Assembly: GCF_001953885.1 (NCBI RefSeq)
Contig: NZ_MQUS01000006.1
Location: 270,214-334,213 of the forward strand
Direction: 5' to 3'
Length of the DNA stretch: 64,000 nucleotides
Source of the DNA: Streptomyces sp. IMTB 2501
GTDB taxonomy: Bacteria > Actinomycetota > Actinomycetes > Streptomycetales > Streptomycetaceae
Below, piece after piece: positions 29,057 to 37,120 of this stretch. Under the pieces are notes generated by a model. That model searched no databases. It saw only the letters and a list, made by a program, of their open reading frames with translations, and was not told the origin of the DNA. The position numbers and the translations under genes are program-made. The stretch's first letter is position 1; every line of letters starts with the position of its first letter.

Positions 29057-29086
29057 TTCACAGGAGTCACACGAGTTGGCTAGCGT
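29057..29086 (+). promoter_or_regulatory. Candidate promoter of the NlpC/P60 transcript
   Basis: TTCACA (29057-29062), 18 bp, TAGCGT (29081-29086) upstream of the riboswitch. A TAGCGT hexamer also occurs upstream of the second NlpC/P60 gene at 31398-31403. Hexamer match only. Confidence 0.35.
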
Positions 29087-29135
29087 GCGTCCGGGCCGTA
29101 CGACCCCTACCGGCGAGCCTCGCCGGGCCGCACGG

Positions 29136-29286
29136 CCTCCGCCGAGTCCGGCGTGCCCGCGTGGCGCCCGGAGCCGGGGACCCACCGATCCCGGGGTGAA
29201 TCGGCCGACTCCCGCCCGGGACGACGCCGTAGGGCAACCCTTCCGAACCACCGCCCGAACCCGACAGCTAACCCGGTAGGCGGCCC
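29136..29286 (+). ncRNA. ydaO-yuaA c-di-AMP riboswitch
   Basis: The leader contains the ydaO signature in order: GGGGACCCA at about 29175, GGGGTGAATC at about 29193, TAGGGCAACCCTTCCGAA at about 29230, CCCGAACCCGACAGCTAACC at about 29254, and a closing TAGGCGG (29277-29283) that pairs with CCGCC (29139-29143) for P1. This class binds cyclic di-AMP and controls cell-wall hydrolase genes in actinobacteria, usually turning expression off when ligand is bound. It lies directly upstream of an NlpC/P60 hydrolase. A further palindrome at 29294-29305 encloses the ribosome binding site. Confidence 0.92.
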
Positions 29287-29306
29287 ACTGGAAGGAGGCG
29301 CCTCCC

Positions 29307-30509
29307 TTGGCGTCGCATCGCAAGCCACGCCCCGGCGGGACCATCGGGGCGGGCCTCCGCACCCCCGCTCTCGCCACCGCCGCCCTCACCTCCATGGCCG
29401 TGCTCTCGCAGACCGCCGAGGCCGCTCCGGGAACCGATCACACCAAGCCGAGCATGGAGGAGGTCGAGAAGAAGGTCGACGACCTCTACCGGCAGGCGGA
29501 GTCGGCCACCGAGAAGTACGACGCGGCCAAGGAGCGCGCCGGCAAACAGCGCGGGCGCGTCGACGCCCTCCGCAACGAGGTCGCGCGGCGCACCGACCGC
29601 CTCAACAAGGCCCGCGAGGAACTGGGTTCCTTCGCCGCGGCCCAGTACCGCTCGGGCGTGGCCGCACCCCCCACGGCCACTTTCCTGCTCGCGGACAACC
29701 CGCAGGACTACTTCGACGAGAGCCAGCTGATGAACCGGCTGACCTCGCGGGAGAAGAGCGCGGTCGACGCCTACATAGGCGAGCAGGCCGCGACCATGAA
29801 GGAACGGCGGGACGCCGCGGAGAGCCTGCAGACTCTGACCAGTTCGCAGCACGACCTGCAGACCGCCAAGTCCACCGTCCAGAAGAAGCTCGCCTCCGCA
29901 CGCGAGCTGCTGTCGCAGCTGACGGCCCAGGAGAAGGCGCGGCTGGCCGAGATCGAGCGGAAGCAGCAGGAGGAGGCGGCGCGCAAGGCGGCCGAGCTGG
30001 CGAAGCAGCAGGCGGAGCAGCAGCAGGCGGCCGGCTCGTCGTCGTCCTCGTCCACGGGATCCGGATCCGGGTCTGCTTCTGGTTCCGGTTCTGGTTCCGG
30101 TTCGTCGACGGGCTCCGGCTCGGGCGGCTCCTCGACGTCCGGCTCGTACGACACGAAGGCCGAGAAGGCGATCGCCTTCGCCCGTTCGCAGATCGGCAAG
30201 CCGTATGTGTGGGGCGCCACCGGGCCGGACTCCTACGACTGCTCGGGTCTCAGCCAGGCCGCCTGGAGGGCCGCCGGCGTCACGCTTCCGCGCACCACGT
30301 ACGACCAGGTCAACGCCGGCACCACGGTCTCGCTGGCCAATGCGCGGCCGGGCGACCTGGTCTTCTTCTACGACGACATCAGCCACGTCGGCATCTACAT
30401 AGGCAACGGCATGATGATCCACGCTCCGAAGCCGGGCGCGTACGTCCGCGAGGAGTCGATCTACTACGGCGGCGAATCGATCATCCACAGCGTGGTCCGA
30501 CCGGGCTGA
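29307..30509 (+). CDS. NlpC/P60 peptidoglycan endopeptidase with coiled coil
   Basis: A 400-residue secreted hydrolase, TTG start at 29307 with AAGGAGG 7 nt upstream. A signal peptide (residues 1-35, LATAALTSMAVLSQTAEAA) is followed by a long coiled coil (40-225; KVDDLYRQAESATEKYDAAK), a Ser/Gly-rich linker (235-280) and the NlpC/P60 domain. Catalytic Cys is in YDCSGLSQAAW, His in DISHVGIYIG, third residue His in MIHAPKPG. It cleaves stem-peptide D-Glu-mDAP-type bonds, as RipA-like enzymes do. Expression is governed by the upstream c-di-AMP riboswitch. A paralogue lies at 31548. Confidence 0.93.
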   Translation: MASHRKPRPGGTIGAGLRTPALATAALTSMAVLSQTAEAAPGTDHTKPSMEEVEKKVDDLYRQAESATEKYDAAKERAGKQRGRVDALRNEVARRTDRLNKAREELGSFAAAQYRSGVAAPPTATFLLADNPQDYFDESQLMNRLTSREKSAVDAYIGEQAATMKERRDAAESLQTLTSSQHDLQTAKSTVQKKLASARELLSQLTAQEKARLAEIERKQQEEAARKAAELAKQQAEQQQAAGSSSSSSTGSGSGSASGSGSGSGSSTGSGSGGSSTSGSYDTKAEKAIAFARSQIGKPYVWGATGPDSYDCSGLSQAAWRAAGVTLPRTTYDQVNAGTTVSLANARPGDLVFFYDDISHVGIYIGNGMMIHAPKPGAYVREESIYYGGESIIHSVVRPG

Positions 30510-30786
30510 CCGTCGCCGGGCCCGGGGTACGTCCCGGCCTTTCACGCTCCACGCGCGCGTGCTGCGTTTTCCTACGCCCACGCGCGCGTGCCGGTGTTTT
30601 TGCGCCCCACGCGCGCGTGCCCTTCCCGGGCAGGCATCCCTCGGCTCCCTGGCATCAACGCATGCCCGGCATCTCAGGGCTGCGCGCGTGGTCGGCGGAC
30701 CGGCTTCCCGCAGCCGGGGCCGCCGTGCTGGCGACCGGCGTCCTGGCGGTGGGCCTGCATCTGCCGGTGGCGGGGACGGATGACCG
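30510..30786. other. Region between NlpC/P60 gene and the small membrane protein gene
   Basis: 277 bp. Apart from the palindrome array, an ORF from ATG 30661 encodes a short hydrophobic stretch (VLATGVLAVGLHLPVAG) but runs antisense into the next gene and has no ribosome binding site; I do not call it. Confidence 0.4.
30550..30619. repeat. Three CACGCGCGCGTG palindromes at 29-bp spacing
   Basis: Identical 12-bp palindromes at 30550-30561, 30579-30590 and 30608-30619, each 29 bp from the next. The first two are followed by T-rich stretches (GTTTTCC, TGTTTTTGC). They sit just downstream of the NlpC/P60 gene and could form short hairpins or protein sites. Confidence 0.9.
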
Positions 30787-31140
30787 TCAGGTCCACAGCA
30801 CGGCGATGAAGATGTTCGCCGCGGTCAGCAGGCCGACCGTCCCGAACGCGCCCTTGTCGATCTTCTCCTCGTCGCGCTTCACATAGACCAGCCCGAGGAT
30901 CACGATCAGCAGCGCCAGCTTGACGCCGATCTTGAACGTGTTGACGTGGTGGTGGTCGGCCTGGTTGAGCCCGACCAGGGCCACGCCGGTGACCAGCATG
31001 GTCAGCGCGCCGTGCAGCATCCCGGGCACGAACCGGGCCGTGCCCTGGCCCATCGCCTTCATCTGGGTGAGGAAACCGCCGAGCAGCGCGGCGATGCCGA
31101 TGATGTGCAGGCCGACGAAGAGATGGATGAGTACGTCCAT
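30787..31140 (-). CDS. Small four-helix membrane protein, hypothetical
   Basis: A 117-residue integral membrane protein with about four hydrophobic segments (IHLFVGLHIIGIAALLGGFL; MLHGALTMLVTGVALVGL; IGVKLALLIVILGLVYV; VGLLTAANIFIAVLWT). His residues in segments 1 and 2 and the HHHVN loop could bind a cofactor, as in small heme-linked membrane proteins, but this is speculative. ATG 31140 is chosen because upstream sequence to 31464 is non-coding in character. Conserved next to NlpC/P60 genes in Streptomyces, from memory of gene order. Confidence 0.75.
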   Translation of the reverse strand: MDVLIHLFVGLHIIGIAALLGGFLTQMKAMGQGTARFVPGMLHGALTMLVTGVALVGLNQADHHHVNTFKIGVKLALLIVILGLVYVKRDEEKIDKGAFGTVGLLTAANIFIAVLWT

Positions 31141-31547
31141 GGGGCCGGAGCCTAACCAGAGGCCCACGTGCCTCGTGTCACCGGGCCCGGCACAGAGCGC
31201 GACGATCTTACGCCGCGACTCGCATATATGCGCCCCATAGCATCCCACGCTTCCCGCCCGGCACGCTTTGCGCGCTTCGGTCACCACGCTGTGTGAAGAC
31301 GACGACTCCAGGACGACGGCACGGTCACATACGGTCACATCCCGGTCTGTCGGGGCCAGTTCCGTACACTCCGTTACCTGCTCGTCACAGGCGGGCCTAG
31401 CGTCCTCCCCCAGGTGACCGGCTCCCCACCGCCGCCCGGGCCAGGGGCGGCAGTCGGCCACCACCGCCGAGAAAGGTCCGGCGGCGGCCCGTTTCCCCTG
31501 TGCGGGCCGCCGCCGGACGTGACGTACGGAAGGACGTGACGGTCCAG
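31141..31547. other. Long divergent intergenic region upstream of the second NlpC/P60 gene
   Basis: 407 bp without a gene. It contains a perfect ACGGTCACAT tandem duplication at 31321-31340, a TAGCGT -10-like hexamer at 31398-31403, and a 15-bp hairpin at 31477-31517. I do not find the ydaO signature here. Confidence 0.6.
31477..31517 (+). promoter_or_regulatory. 15-bp perfect hairpin in the leader of the second NlpC/P60 gene
   Basis: TCCGGCGGCGGCCCG (31477-31491) and its exact complement (31503-31517) flank an 11-nt loop. It ends about 30 nt before the start codon and has no T-tract, so it may act on translation or processing rather than as a plain terminator. Confidence 0.6.
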
Positions 31548-32612
31548 GTGGCAGCGCACCGCAAGCCCCGGCAACGCGCGACCGGTGGGCCTACGGCCCG
31601 GACGGCCGTCACTCTCGCCCTGGCGGGCGCGGCCACCGCGACAGGGTTCGACGGGACGGGACACGCCGGGCCACAGCTGACGCCGGCGCAGGTGAAGGCC
31701 AAGGTGGACCTGCTCTACCAGGAGGCCGAGGCGGCGACCGAGAAGTACGACGGCGCGAAGGAGGAGGCGGACTCGGCGCAGCGGCGGCTGAACGCGCTGC
31801 GGGACGAGACCGCCCGCAAGCAGGACGGTCTCAACTCCGCCCGGGGCGCGCTCGGTTCGTTCGCGACGGCGCAGTACCGCGACGGCGGCTTCGCTCCGGC
31901 CGTACAGCTCGCTCTGTCCGGCGACCCCGACCGGTATCTGGACGACGCCGCGTTCGCGGAGCGGGTCGGCCACCGGCAGGCCGCCGCCGTGTCGCAGGTG
32001 CGCGAACAGCTTCGGGAAATTGAGCAGTTGCGGGGCGCCGCGCGCGTCGAGCTGACCTCACTGCGGTCACGGCAGGCGCAGCTGAAACGGCAGAAGAAGA
32101 CCATCACCACCAAGCTGGACGAGGCCCGGCGCTTGCTGGCTGGGCTCACCGCGCGGCAGCGGGCCGAGGTGACCGGTGACGGCGCCGCGCCGGGTCGTGC
32201 CTCCCGGTCGGCGTCGGACACCCGGCAGGGGCTGGAGCAGACGGGGCCGGCCATGGCCCCGAACGCCCGTGCCGCGGCGGCCATTTCCTATGCCTACGCC
32301 AAGCTCGGCAGCCCCTATGTGTGGGGCGCGACCGGCCCGAACGCCTTCGACTGCTCGGGCCTGGTCCAGGCCGCCTACCGCGCCGCCGGTATCTCCCTGC
32401 CCCGCACCACCTACGCCCAGATCGACGCGGGCCGGCGCGTCTCCCGCTCCGAACTCCAGCCCGGGGACCTGGTGTTCTTCTACTCCGGGGTCAGCCATGT
32501 CGGCATCTACGTCGGCAATGGGCAGATCATCCACGCCCCGAACCCGTCGGCCCCGGTCCGGCTGGCCTCGGTCGATCTGATGCCGTTCGCGGGGGCGACC
32601 CGGGTGGTGTAG
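31548..32612 (+). CDS. NlpC/P60 peptidoglycan endopeptidase, paralogue
   Basis: A 354-residue secreted enzyme with the same plan as the one at 29307: basic N-terminus (AAHRKPRQ), hydrophobic export segment, coiled coil (about 45-215; KVDLLYQEAEAATEKYDGAK), shorter linker, and NlpC/P60 domain with Cys in FDCSGLVQAAY, His in GVSHVGIYVG and His in IIHAPNPS. GTG 31548 is chosen because it aligns with the paralogue's start; GTG 31536 would sit against the GGAAGGA. Likely a tandem duplication with the small membrane protein between. It has no riboswitch, so regulation has diverged. Confidence 0.9.
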   Translation: MAAHRKPRQRATGGPTARTAVTLALAGAATATGFDGTGHAGPQLTPAQVKAKVDLLYQEAEAATEKYDGAKEEADSAQRRLNALRDETARKQDGLNSARGALGSFATAQYRDGGFAPAVQLALSGDPDRYLDDAAFAERVGHRQAAAVSQVREQLREIEQLRGAARVELTSLRSRQAQLKRQKKTITTKLDEARRLLAGLTARQRAEVTGDGAAPGRASRSASDTRQGLEQTGPAMAPNARAAAAISYAYAKLGSPYVWGATGPNAFDCSGLVQAAYRAAGISLPRTTYAQIDAGRRVSRSELQPGDLVFFYSGVSHVGIYVGNGQIIHAPNPSAPVRLASVDLMPFAGATRVV

Positions 32613-32630
32613 GGGCGGGGCCCGTAGGGG

Positions 32631-33368
32631 TCAGACCAGGCGGCGGGCCGTCGCCCAGCGGGTCAGTTCGTGGCGGTTGGACAGCTGGAGCTTGCGCAGG
32701 ACCGCCGAGACATGGGACTCGACCGTCTTCACCGAGATGAAGAGCTGCTTGGCGATCTCCTTGTAGGCGTAGCCACGGGCGATCAGGCGCAGCACCTCGC
32801 GTTCGCGCTGGGTGAGGCGGTCCAGGTCCTCGTCCACGGGCGGAGCGTCGGTGGAGGCGAAGGCGTCCAGGACGAACCCGGCCAGCCGCGGGGAGAAGAC
32901 GGCGTCGCCCTCCTGGACACGGAAGATCGAGTCCACCAGGTCGGTGCCGGTGATGGTCTTGGTGACATAGCCGCGGGCACCCCCGCGGATCACGCCGATC
33001 ACGTCCTCCGCCGCGTCGGACACGGACAGCGCGAGAAAGCGGACGGGCCGCTCGGTGTCCGCGGTCAACGCCGCGCACCGGCGCAGCACTTCGACACCGC
33101 CGCCGCCCGGCAGATGGACGTCGAGGAGGACCACCTCGGGCCGGGTCGCGGTGATGACCGTGACCGCCTGGTCGACGTCCGCGGCCTCGCCGACCACCTC
33201 GACCCCGGTCTCGGCGGTCTGCCCGATCTCGGCCTGGACTCCGGTGCGGAACATCCGGTGGTCGTCCACGAGCACCACCCGTACGTGCCGCCCGCCGTCT
33301 CCGGCAGCCCCGGAACCGGCCGTCCCGGCGGCTCCCGCCGTGCCGTTCGTCTCGGTCGCGTCACTCAT
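32631..33368 (-). CDS. LuxR-family response regulator
   Basis: A 245-residue NarL/FixJ-type regulator. The receiver domain (about 28-150) has acidic residues in VVLVDDHRMF, the phospho-acceptor Asp in VVLLDVHLPGGGG and Lys in GYVTKTITG. The LuxR helix-turn-helix is at 180-240 (LTQREREVLRLIARGYAYKE). An Ala/Gly-rich N-terminal tail of ~28 residues precedes the receiver. Its ATG overlaps the stop of the sensor kinase by 4 bp, so they form one two-component system. Confidence 0.95.
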   Translation of the reverse strand: MSDATETNGTAGAAGTAGSGAAGDGGRHVRVVLVDDHRMFRTGVQAEIGQTAETGVEVVGEAADVDQAVTVITATRPEVVLLDVHLPGGGGVEVLRRCAALTADTERPVRFLALSVSDAAEDVIGVIRGGARGYVTKTITGTDLVDSIFRVQEGDAVFSPRLAGFVLDAFASTDAPPVDEDLDRLTQREREVLRLIARGYAYKEIAKQLFISVKTVESHVSAVLRKLQLSNRHELTRWATARRLV

Positions 33369-34654
33369 GACGTCTTCTCCGCCCTCTCCATCTCCAGCTC
33401 GACCTCCGTGCCGCCGCCCGGCACCGGCCGCAGCCGGGCCGTTCCGCCGTTGCGCTCCATGCGGCCGATGATCGATTCTCTGACGCCCATGCGGTCGGCG
33501 GGTATCGAGTCGAGGTCGAAGCCCGGGCCACGGTCACGCACGGACACGAAGACCGTCCTTCCCTCGACTTCGGCATAGACCTGTACGGCGCCGCCCTCGC
33601 CACCGTACTTGGCGGCGTTCACCATCGCCTCGCGCGCGGCCTGCATCTGCGCGCCGGTCCTCTCGTCGAGCGGGCAGTCACCGACGATGACGACCTCGAT
33701 GGGCACCCCGTGCTTGTCCTCCACCTCGGCGGCGCTGCGCCGCACCGCCTCGGCGACCGTGTCCGGCTCGTCGGCCTCGTCCTTGCCGGTGCCCTCCGGC
33801 TTGTACAGCCAGGTGCGCAGGTCGCGCTCCTGGGCGCGGGCCAGGCGGCGCACCTCGTTCCCGTTGTCGGCGTTGCGCTGGATCAGGGTCAGGGTGTGCA
33901 GCACGGAGTCGTGGACGTGGGCGGCGACCTCGGCGCGCTCCTGGGCGCGGATGCGCATCAGGCGTTCCTCGGACAGGTCCTGGGTCATGCGGACCAGATA
34001 CGGGCCGGCGAGGAGCGTGATGCCGACCAGGACGACGAGGGCCGCCTGGAGGACCGCGCCGAGATGGGCGGCCGAGCCCTGCAACACGAAGATGGCGGAG
34101 ACACCGGCCGTGACGAGCAGGACACCGCCTGCCGCGCGCAGCAGGGTGAGGGTGCGGCGCCGGCGGCCGACCTCGGCCCAGCGGGCCCGGCGGGCGTTGT
34201 CCGCCTGGCGCCAGACGAGGGCGACACCGGCCGCGACGAGGACGGCGGGCAGCAGATACGCCTTGGCCGCGCCGCCCAGATTGACGCTGCCCACGAAGAC
34301 CATGGACACGATGACCATGAGCAGCAGCGCGACGATCTGGCCCTTTTCGGGTCTGCGGGCCAGGAGTCTGCGGCGGCCGTCCGGGGTGGTCGCGGTGCCG
34401 ACGAGCGGCTGTTTCTGCTCCCCGACACCGCCGACGCCGAGCGGGACCCAGAACCAGAACGCCGCGTACAGCAGCGCGCCGAGGCCGTTGGCCATGAACA
34501 GGCCGACGAAGGCTAGCCGGACCCAGATGACGGGCAGCCCGAGATGCCCAGCGAGGCCCCGCGCCACTCCGCCGAGCCAGCGTCCGTCGCTGCTGCGGTA
34601 GAGCTTGCGCGGCGGCCGCGGGTCGTCGACTGGCAGGCTTGCGGCTTCCGGCAT
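33365..34654 (-). CDS. PspC-domain sensor histidine kinase
   Basis: A 429-residue membrane kinase. An N-terminal PspC domain (about 15-75; LYRSSDGRWLGGVARGLAGH and the membrane segment AFVGLFMANGLGALLYAAFW) is followed by four further membrane segments. The HisKA_3-type dimerisation helix has the phospho-acceptor His in ERAEVAAHVHDSVLHTL, and the ATPase has N-box REAMVNAAKYGGEG and G-box RDRGPGFDLDS. It phosphorylates the LuxR regulator encoded by the next gene. The PspC domain suggests sensing of envelope stress. ATG 34654 is chosen; GTG 34669 is possible. Divergent from a second PspC gene. Confidence 0.92.
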   Translation of the reverse strand: MPEAASLPVDDPRPPRKLYRSSDGRWLGGVARGLAGHLGLPVIWVRLAFVGLFMANGLGALLYAAFWFWVPLGVGGVGEQKQPLVGTATTPDGRRRLLARRPEKGQIVALLLMVIVSMVFVGSVNLGGAAKAYLLPAVLVAAGVALVWRQADNARRARWAEVGRRRRTLTLLRAAGGVLLVTAGVSAIFVLQGSAAHLGAVLQAALVVLVGITLLAGPYLVRMTQDLSEERLMRIRAQERAEVAAHVHDSVLHTLTLIQRNADNGNEVRRLARAQERDLRTWLYKPEGTGKDEADEPDTVAEAVRRSAAEVEDKHGVPIEVVIVGDCPLDERTGAQMQAAREAMVNAAKYGGEGGAVQVYAEVEGRTVFVSVRDRGPGFDLDSIPADRMGVRESIIGRMERNGGTARLRPVPGGGTEVELEMERAEKTS

Positions 34655-34865
34655 GCCAACGATGGTCACATGGCCGGCAGGGCCAGGCATCAGGGTCGGT
34701 CCCCGAGACGCCCCTGATCTTCCGCGGAGCCGGGTCGGGGAGCGCCGGACCGGGGCGGTCCGGTGCCGCTCGAACGGTTCCCCGCACCGTCTCAGGGCCG
34801 ATTTCAGGGTTCGCCCAGGGTCGTCCCGACTGCCGCGGCGGCGGCCGGGCGGTCACCATGGACAC

Positions 34866-36323
34866 ATGACGGATCACGAGCACGCCGCGACGGGTCCGGG
34901 ACCCGGCCCCGGCCCGCGCCCGGCCCCGGGCACCGGACCGACGGATGCCGCGCCCGCCGCGACGGGGAAGACGGGAGCGGCCGGCACCGGCACCGACACA
35001 CATGCCGACGAACAGCGGCAGGACCAGGACCAGCCGGCCGCCGAGGCCCCCGAGCGTTTCCGGCGCGACCGCCGGCACAAGATGATCGCGGGCGTGTGCG
35101 CGGGCCTGGGCCGGCACACCGACATGGACCCGGTGATCTTCCGCGTCACCCTGGCCGTGCTGTCCGCGACCGGTGGCATCGGCCTCATCTTCTACGGCTT
35201 CGCCTGGCTCCTCGTGCCGTACGAGGACGAGGAGGAGAACGAGGTCCGCAAGCTGCTGACCGGCCGGGTCGACGGCCAGGCACTCGCCGCCGTGCTGTTC
35301 GCCCTGGTCGGCTGCGGAGTCTTCCTGACCATGCTGAGAAACGGCGGGGTGCTGGCCTTCGCCGCGGTGCTCTCCCTGCTGCTGGCGGGCACCGGGTACT
35401 GGTCGCGGCGCCGAGGCGCCCCCGATCCCGACCCGCTGGCCGCGCAGGCCGCCGCCGACGCCCCGCCGGAGGCCCAGGCGCCGCCGGTCGTCGCCATCTA
35501 CCCGTCGTGGTGGCGGGATCCGATCGTCAAGGACGGCACCCACGTCGGCGGCACCGGATATCTGTGGGGGCCCGGCGACAGCCGTGACCGGGACCTCACC
35601 TCGGTGATCGACGTCGGCATCGCCACCCCCTGGACCCACCCCGGCTCCATACGGCCGCGGCCCGCCGCGCCCCCGAGACCGCGCGGGCCGCGCTGGATCG
35701 GCGGCTGGGTGTTCCTGCTCGCCCTGATGGCGGGCGGCCTGGGCACCGGGCTGACCTGGGACACGCATCCGCTGGGCACCAGCCTGCAGACCGGACTGGC
35801 GTGCGCGCTGGCGGTGTTCGGGCTGGGCCTCATGGTCAGCGCGTTCCTGGGGCGTACGGGAGCCGGGACGGTGTTCCTGGGAATCGTCACGGCGGCTCTG
35901 CTCGCCGGGGCGTCGGCCATGCCCAAGGACATCACCACCCACTGGAGGGACACCTCCTGGACGCCCGCCGCAACGGCGCAGGTGCGGCCGGAGTACGACC
36001 TCGGCACCGGGCGCGGCACCCTCGACCTGAGCCGGGTGCGTCCGGGCAGGGGAAGGACGGTCGCCACGGACGCCCACGTGGGTGCGGGACAGCTGAAGGT
36101 GATCGTGCCGGCGGACGTGACCGTGCGGATGAAGATCGATGTGGGAGCGGGCGACATCCGGTTGCCCGGGGAGAACGGGAATGGGAAGGACGTGGACGTG
36201 CAGCCGGACAGGCACAAGAGCGTGACGCTGGCTCCGGCCGAGGGCGCCAAGGACGCGGGCACGCTGGACCTCAAGCTCGGCGTCGGCCTGGGAGAGGTGG
36301 AGGTCGGTCGTGCTGCGTCATGA
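34866..36323 (+). CDS. PspC-domain membrane protein with C-terminal beta domain
   Basis: A 485-residue protein. After a Gly/Pro/Thr-rich disordered N-terminus (1-55), a PspC domain (65-125; RRHKMIAGVCAGLGRHTDMD) and several membrane segments, the C-terminal ~110 residues are rich in beta strands of the adhesin-like DUF4097 type (VGAGQLKVIVPADVTVRMKI, VGAGDIRLPGENGNG). ATG 34866 is chosen by composition. Divergent from the PspC kinase, it is probably part of the same envelope-stress response. The next gene overlaps its 3' end by 14 bp. Confidence 0.85.
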   Translation: MTDHEHAATGPGPGPGPRPAPGTGPTDAAPAATGKTGAAGTGTDTHADEQRQDQDQPAAEAPERFRRDRRHKMIAGVCAGLGRHTDMDPVIFRVTLAVLSATGGIGLIFYGFAWLLVPYEDEEENEVRKLLTGRVDGQALAAVLFALVGCGVFLTMLRNGGVLAFAAVLSLLLAGTGYWSRRRGAPDPDPLAAQAAADAPPEAQAPPVVAIYPSWWRDPIVKDGTHVGGTGYLWGPGDSRDRDLTSVIDVGIATPWTHPGSIRPRPAAPPRPRGPRWIGGWVFLLALMAGGLGTGLTWDTHPLGTSLQTGLACALAVFGLGLMVSAFLGRTGAGTVFLGIVTAALLAGASAMPKDITTHWRDTSWTPAATAQVRPEYDLGTGRGTLDLSRVRPGRGRTVATDAHVGAGQLKVIVPADVTVRMKIDVGAGDIRLPGENGNGKDVDVQPDRHKSVTLAPAEGAKDAGTLDLKLGVGLGEVEVGRAAS

Positions 36324-36519
36324 GTTCCAGCCCGGGAGGCTGGTCGCCGGGCTTTTCCTCACCGCCACCGGCGTGGTCTTCGCGGGAGACGCGGGCGGGC
36401 TGTGGGAGACGCCGTGGTTCGCGGTCGTGCCGCTGATCGTGGGCGGCCTGTGCCTGGCCGGTGCCACGGCGACGGTGGCACGGGGCATACGCAGACGGGG
36501 CGGCACGGAGAGCGGCTAG
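36310..36519 (+). CDS. Small two-helix membrane protein
   Basis: A 69-residue protein starting at GTG 36310 inside the end of the PspC gene. Two hydrophobic segments (LVAGLFLTATGVVFA and FAVVPLIVGGLCLAGATATV) and a basic C-terminus (RGIRRRGG). The overlap indicates translational coupling to the PspC protein, so it may be an accessory membrane subunit. No named family. Confidence 0.7.
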   Translation: MLRHEFQPGRLVAGLFLTATGVVFAGDAGGLWETPWFAVVPLIVGGLCLAGATATVARGIRRRGGTESG

Positions 36520-37120
36520 GCGGTCCGGCCCGGTTCGGGCAGATCCTGGCCGGCGTTCGGCCCCTGGCGGACGTACAGGCCCTCCAGGAGCGTGGCCGGA
36601 CAGCGGCGGGCGGTTTCGACACGGGCTGCGGGGGCGCCGTGGACATTCGCGGCGTGGGCGACTCCGCACATCAGCGGGACCAGGTCGGCGGCGGTCAGGC
36701 CGGCGCGTACCACTCCGGCGTCGCGGGCCCGCTCCAGCAGCTCTCTGCCGACCGACGACAGGGTCCGCTTCGGTTCGGTGGTGCGGGGCAGGGTGTCCGT
36801 GGCCGCAGCGGTGACCGGGGCCAGGGACGCGTCGGTGACCTGCGCTTCGACGGTGCGGGTCAGGGAGCCGGCCAGGGCGCGGCCGGGGTCGTCGTCGGCC
36901 GGCGCCTGCTCGCCCTGGGCGGTGAGGCTTCCATGGTGGGGGTGGCGACGGTTTCCAAGAGTGCCTCGGCCGCGGGGAAGTGGCGACAGACGGTGCCGAC
37001 GCCGAGGTGGGCCCGGCGGGCGATGTCGTTGAGCTGCAGTGGTGTGCCTTCGCCGACGTGGTCGCGCGCCACCGAGACGATCCGTTCCCAGTTCCGGGCG
37101 GCGTCCTTGCGCCTAGCGGT
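36516..37120 (-). pseudogene. TetR-family regulator, frameshifted
   Basis: Two adjacent minus-strand frames together encode one TetR protein. The first (from about 37120) carries the helix-turn-helix DIARRAHLGVGTVCRHFPAAE, then runs out of frame after PTMEAS. The second resumes with AQGEQAPADDDPGRALAG and a normal TetR C-terminal domain (VVRAGLTAADLVPLMCGVAH) to the stop at 36516. Restoring one C near 36926 would rejoin them (EALTAQGEQA). I also see no good start codon in frame before the DNA-binding domain, since GTG 37072 lies within it, so the gene looks inactive unless the sequence has an error. It begins at the 3' end of the DoxX gene. Confidence 0.8.

Noticed and set aside
30550..30619. 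Regular 29-bp repeats as a small CRISPR array
   Set aside because: Repeats are only 12 bp, spacers 17 bp and partly alike, and no cas genes are present.
30661..30886. Small membrane protein ORF on the + strand
   Set aside because: No ribosome binding site, and its last third is antisense to a better-supported gene.
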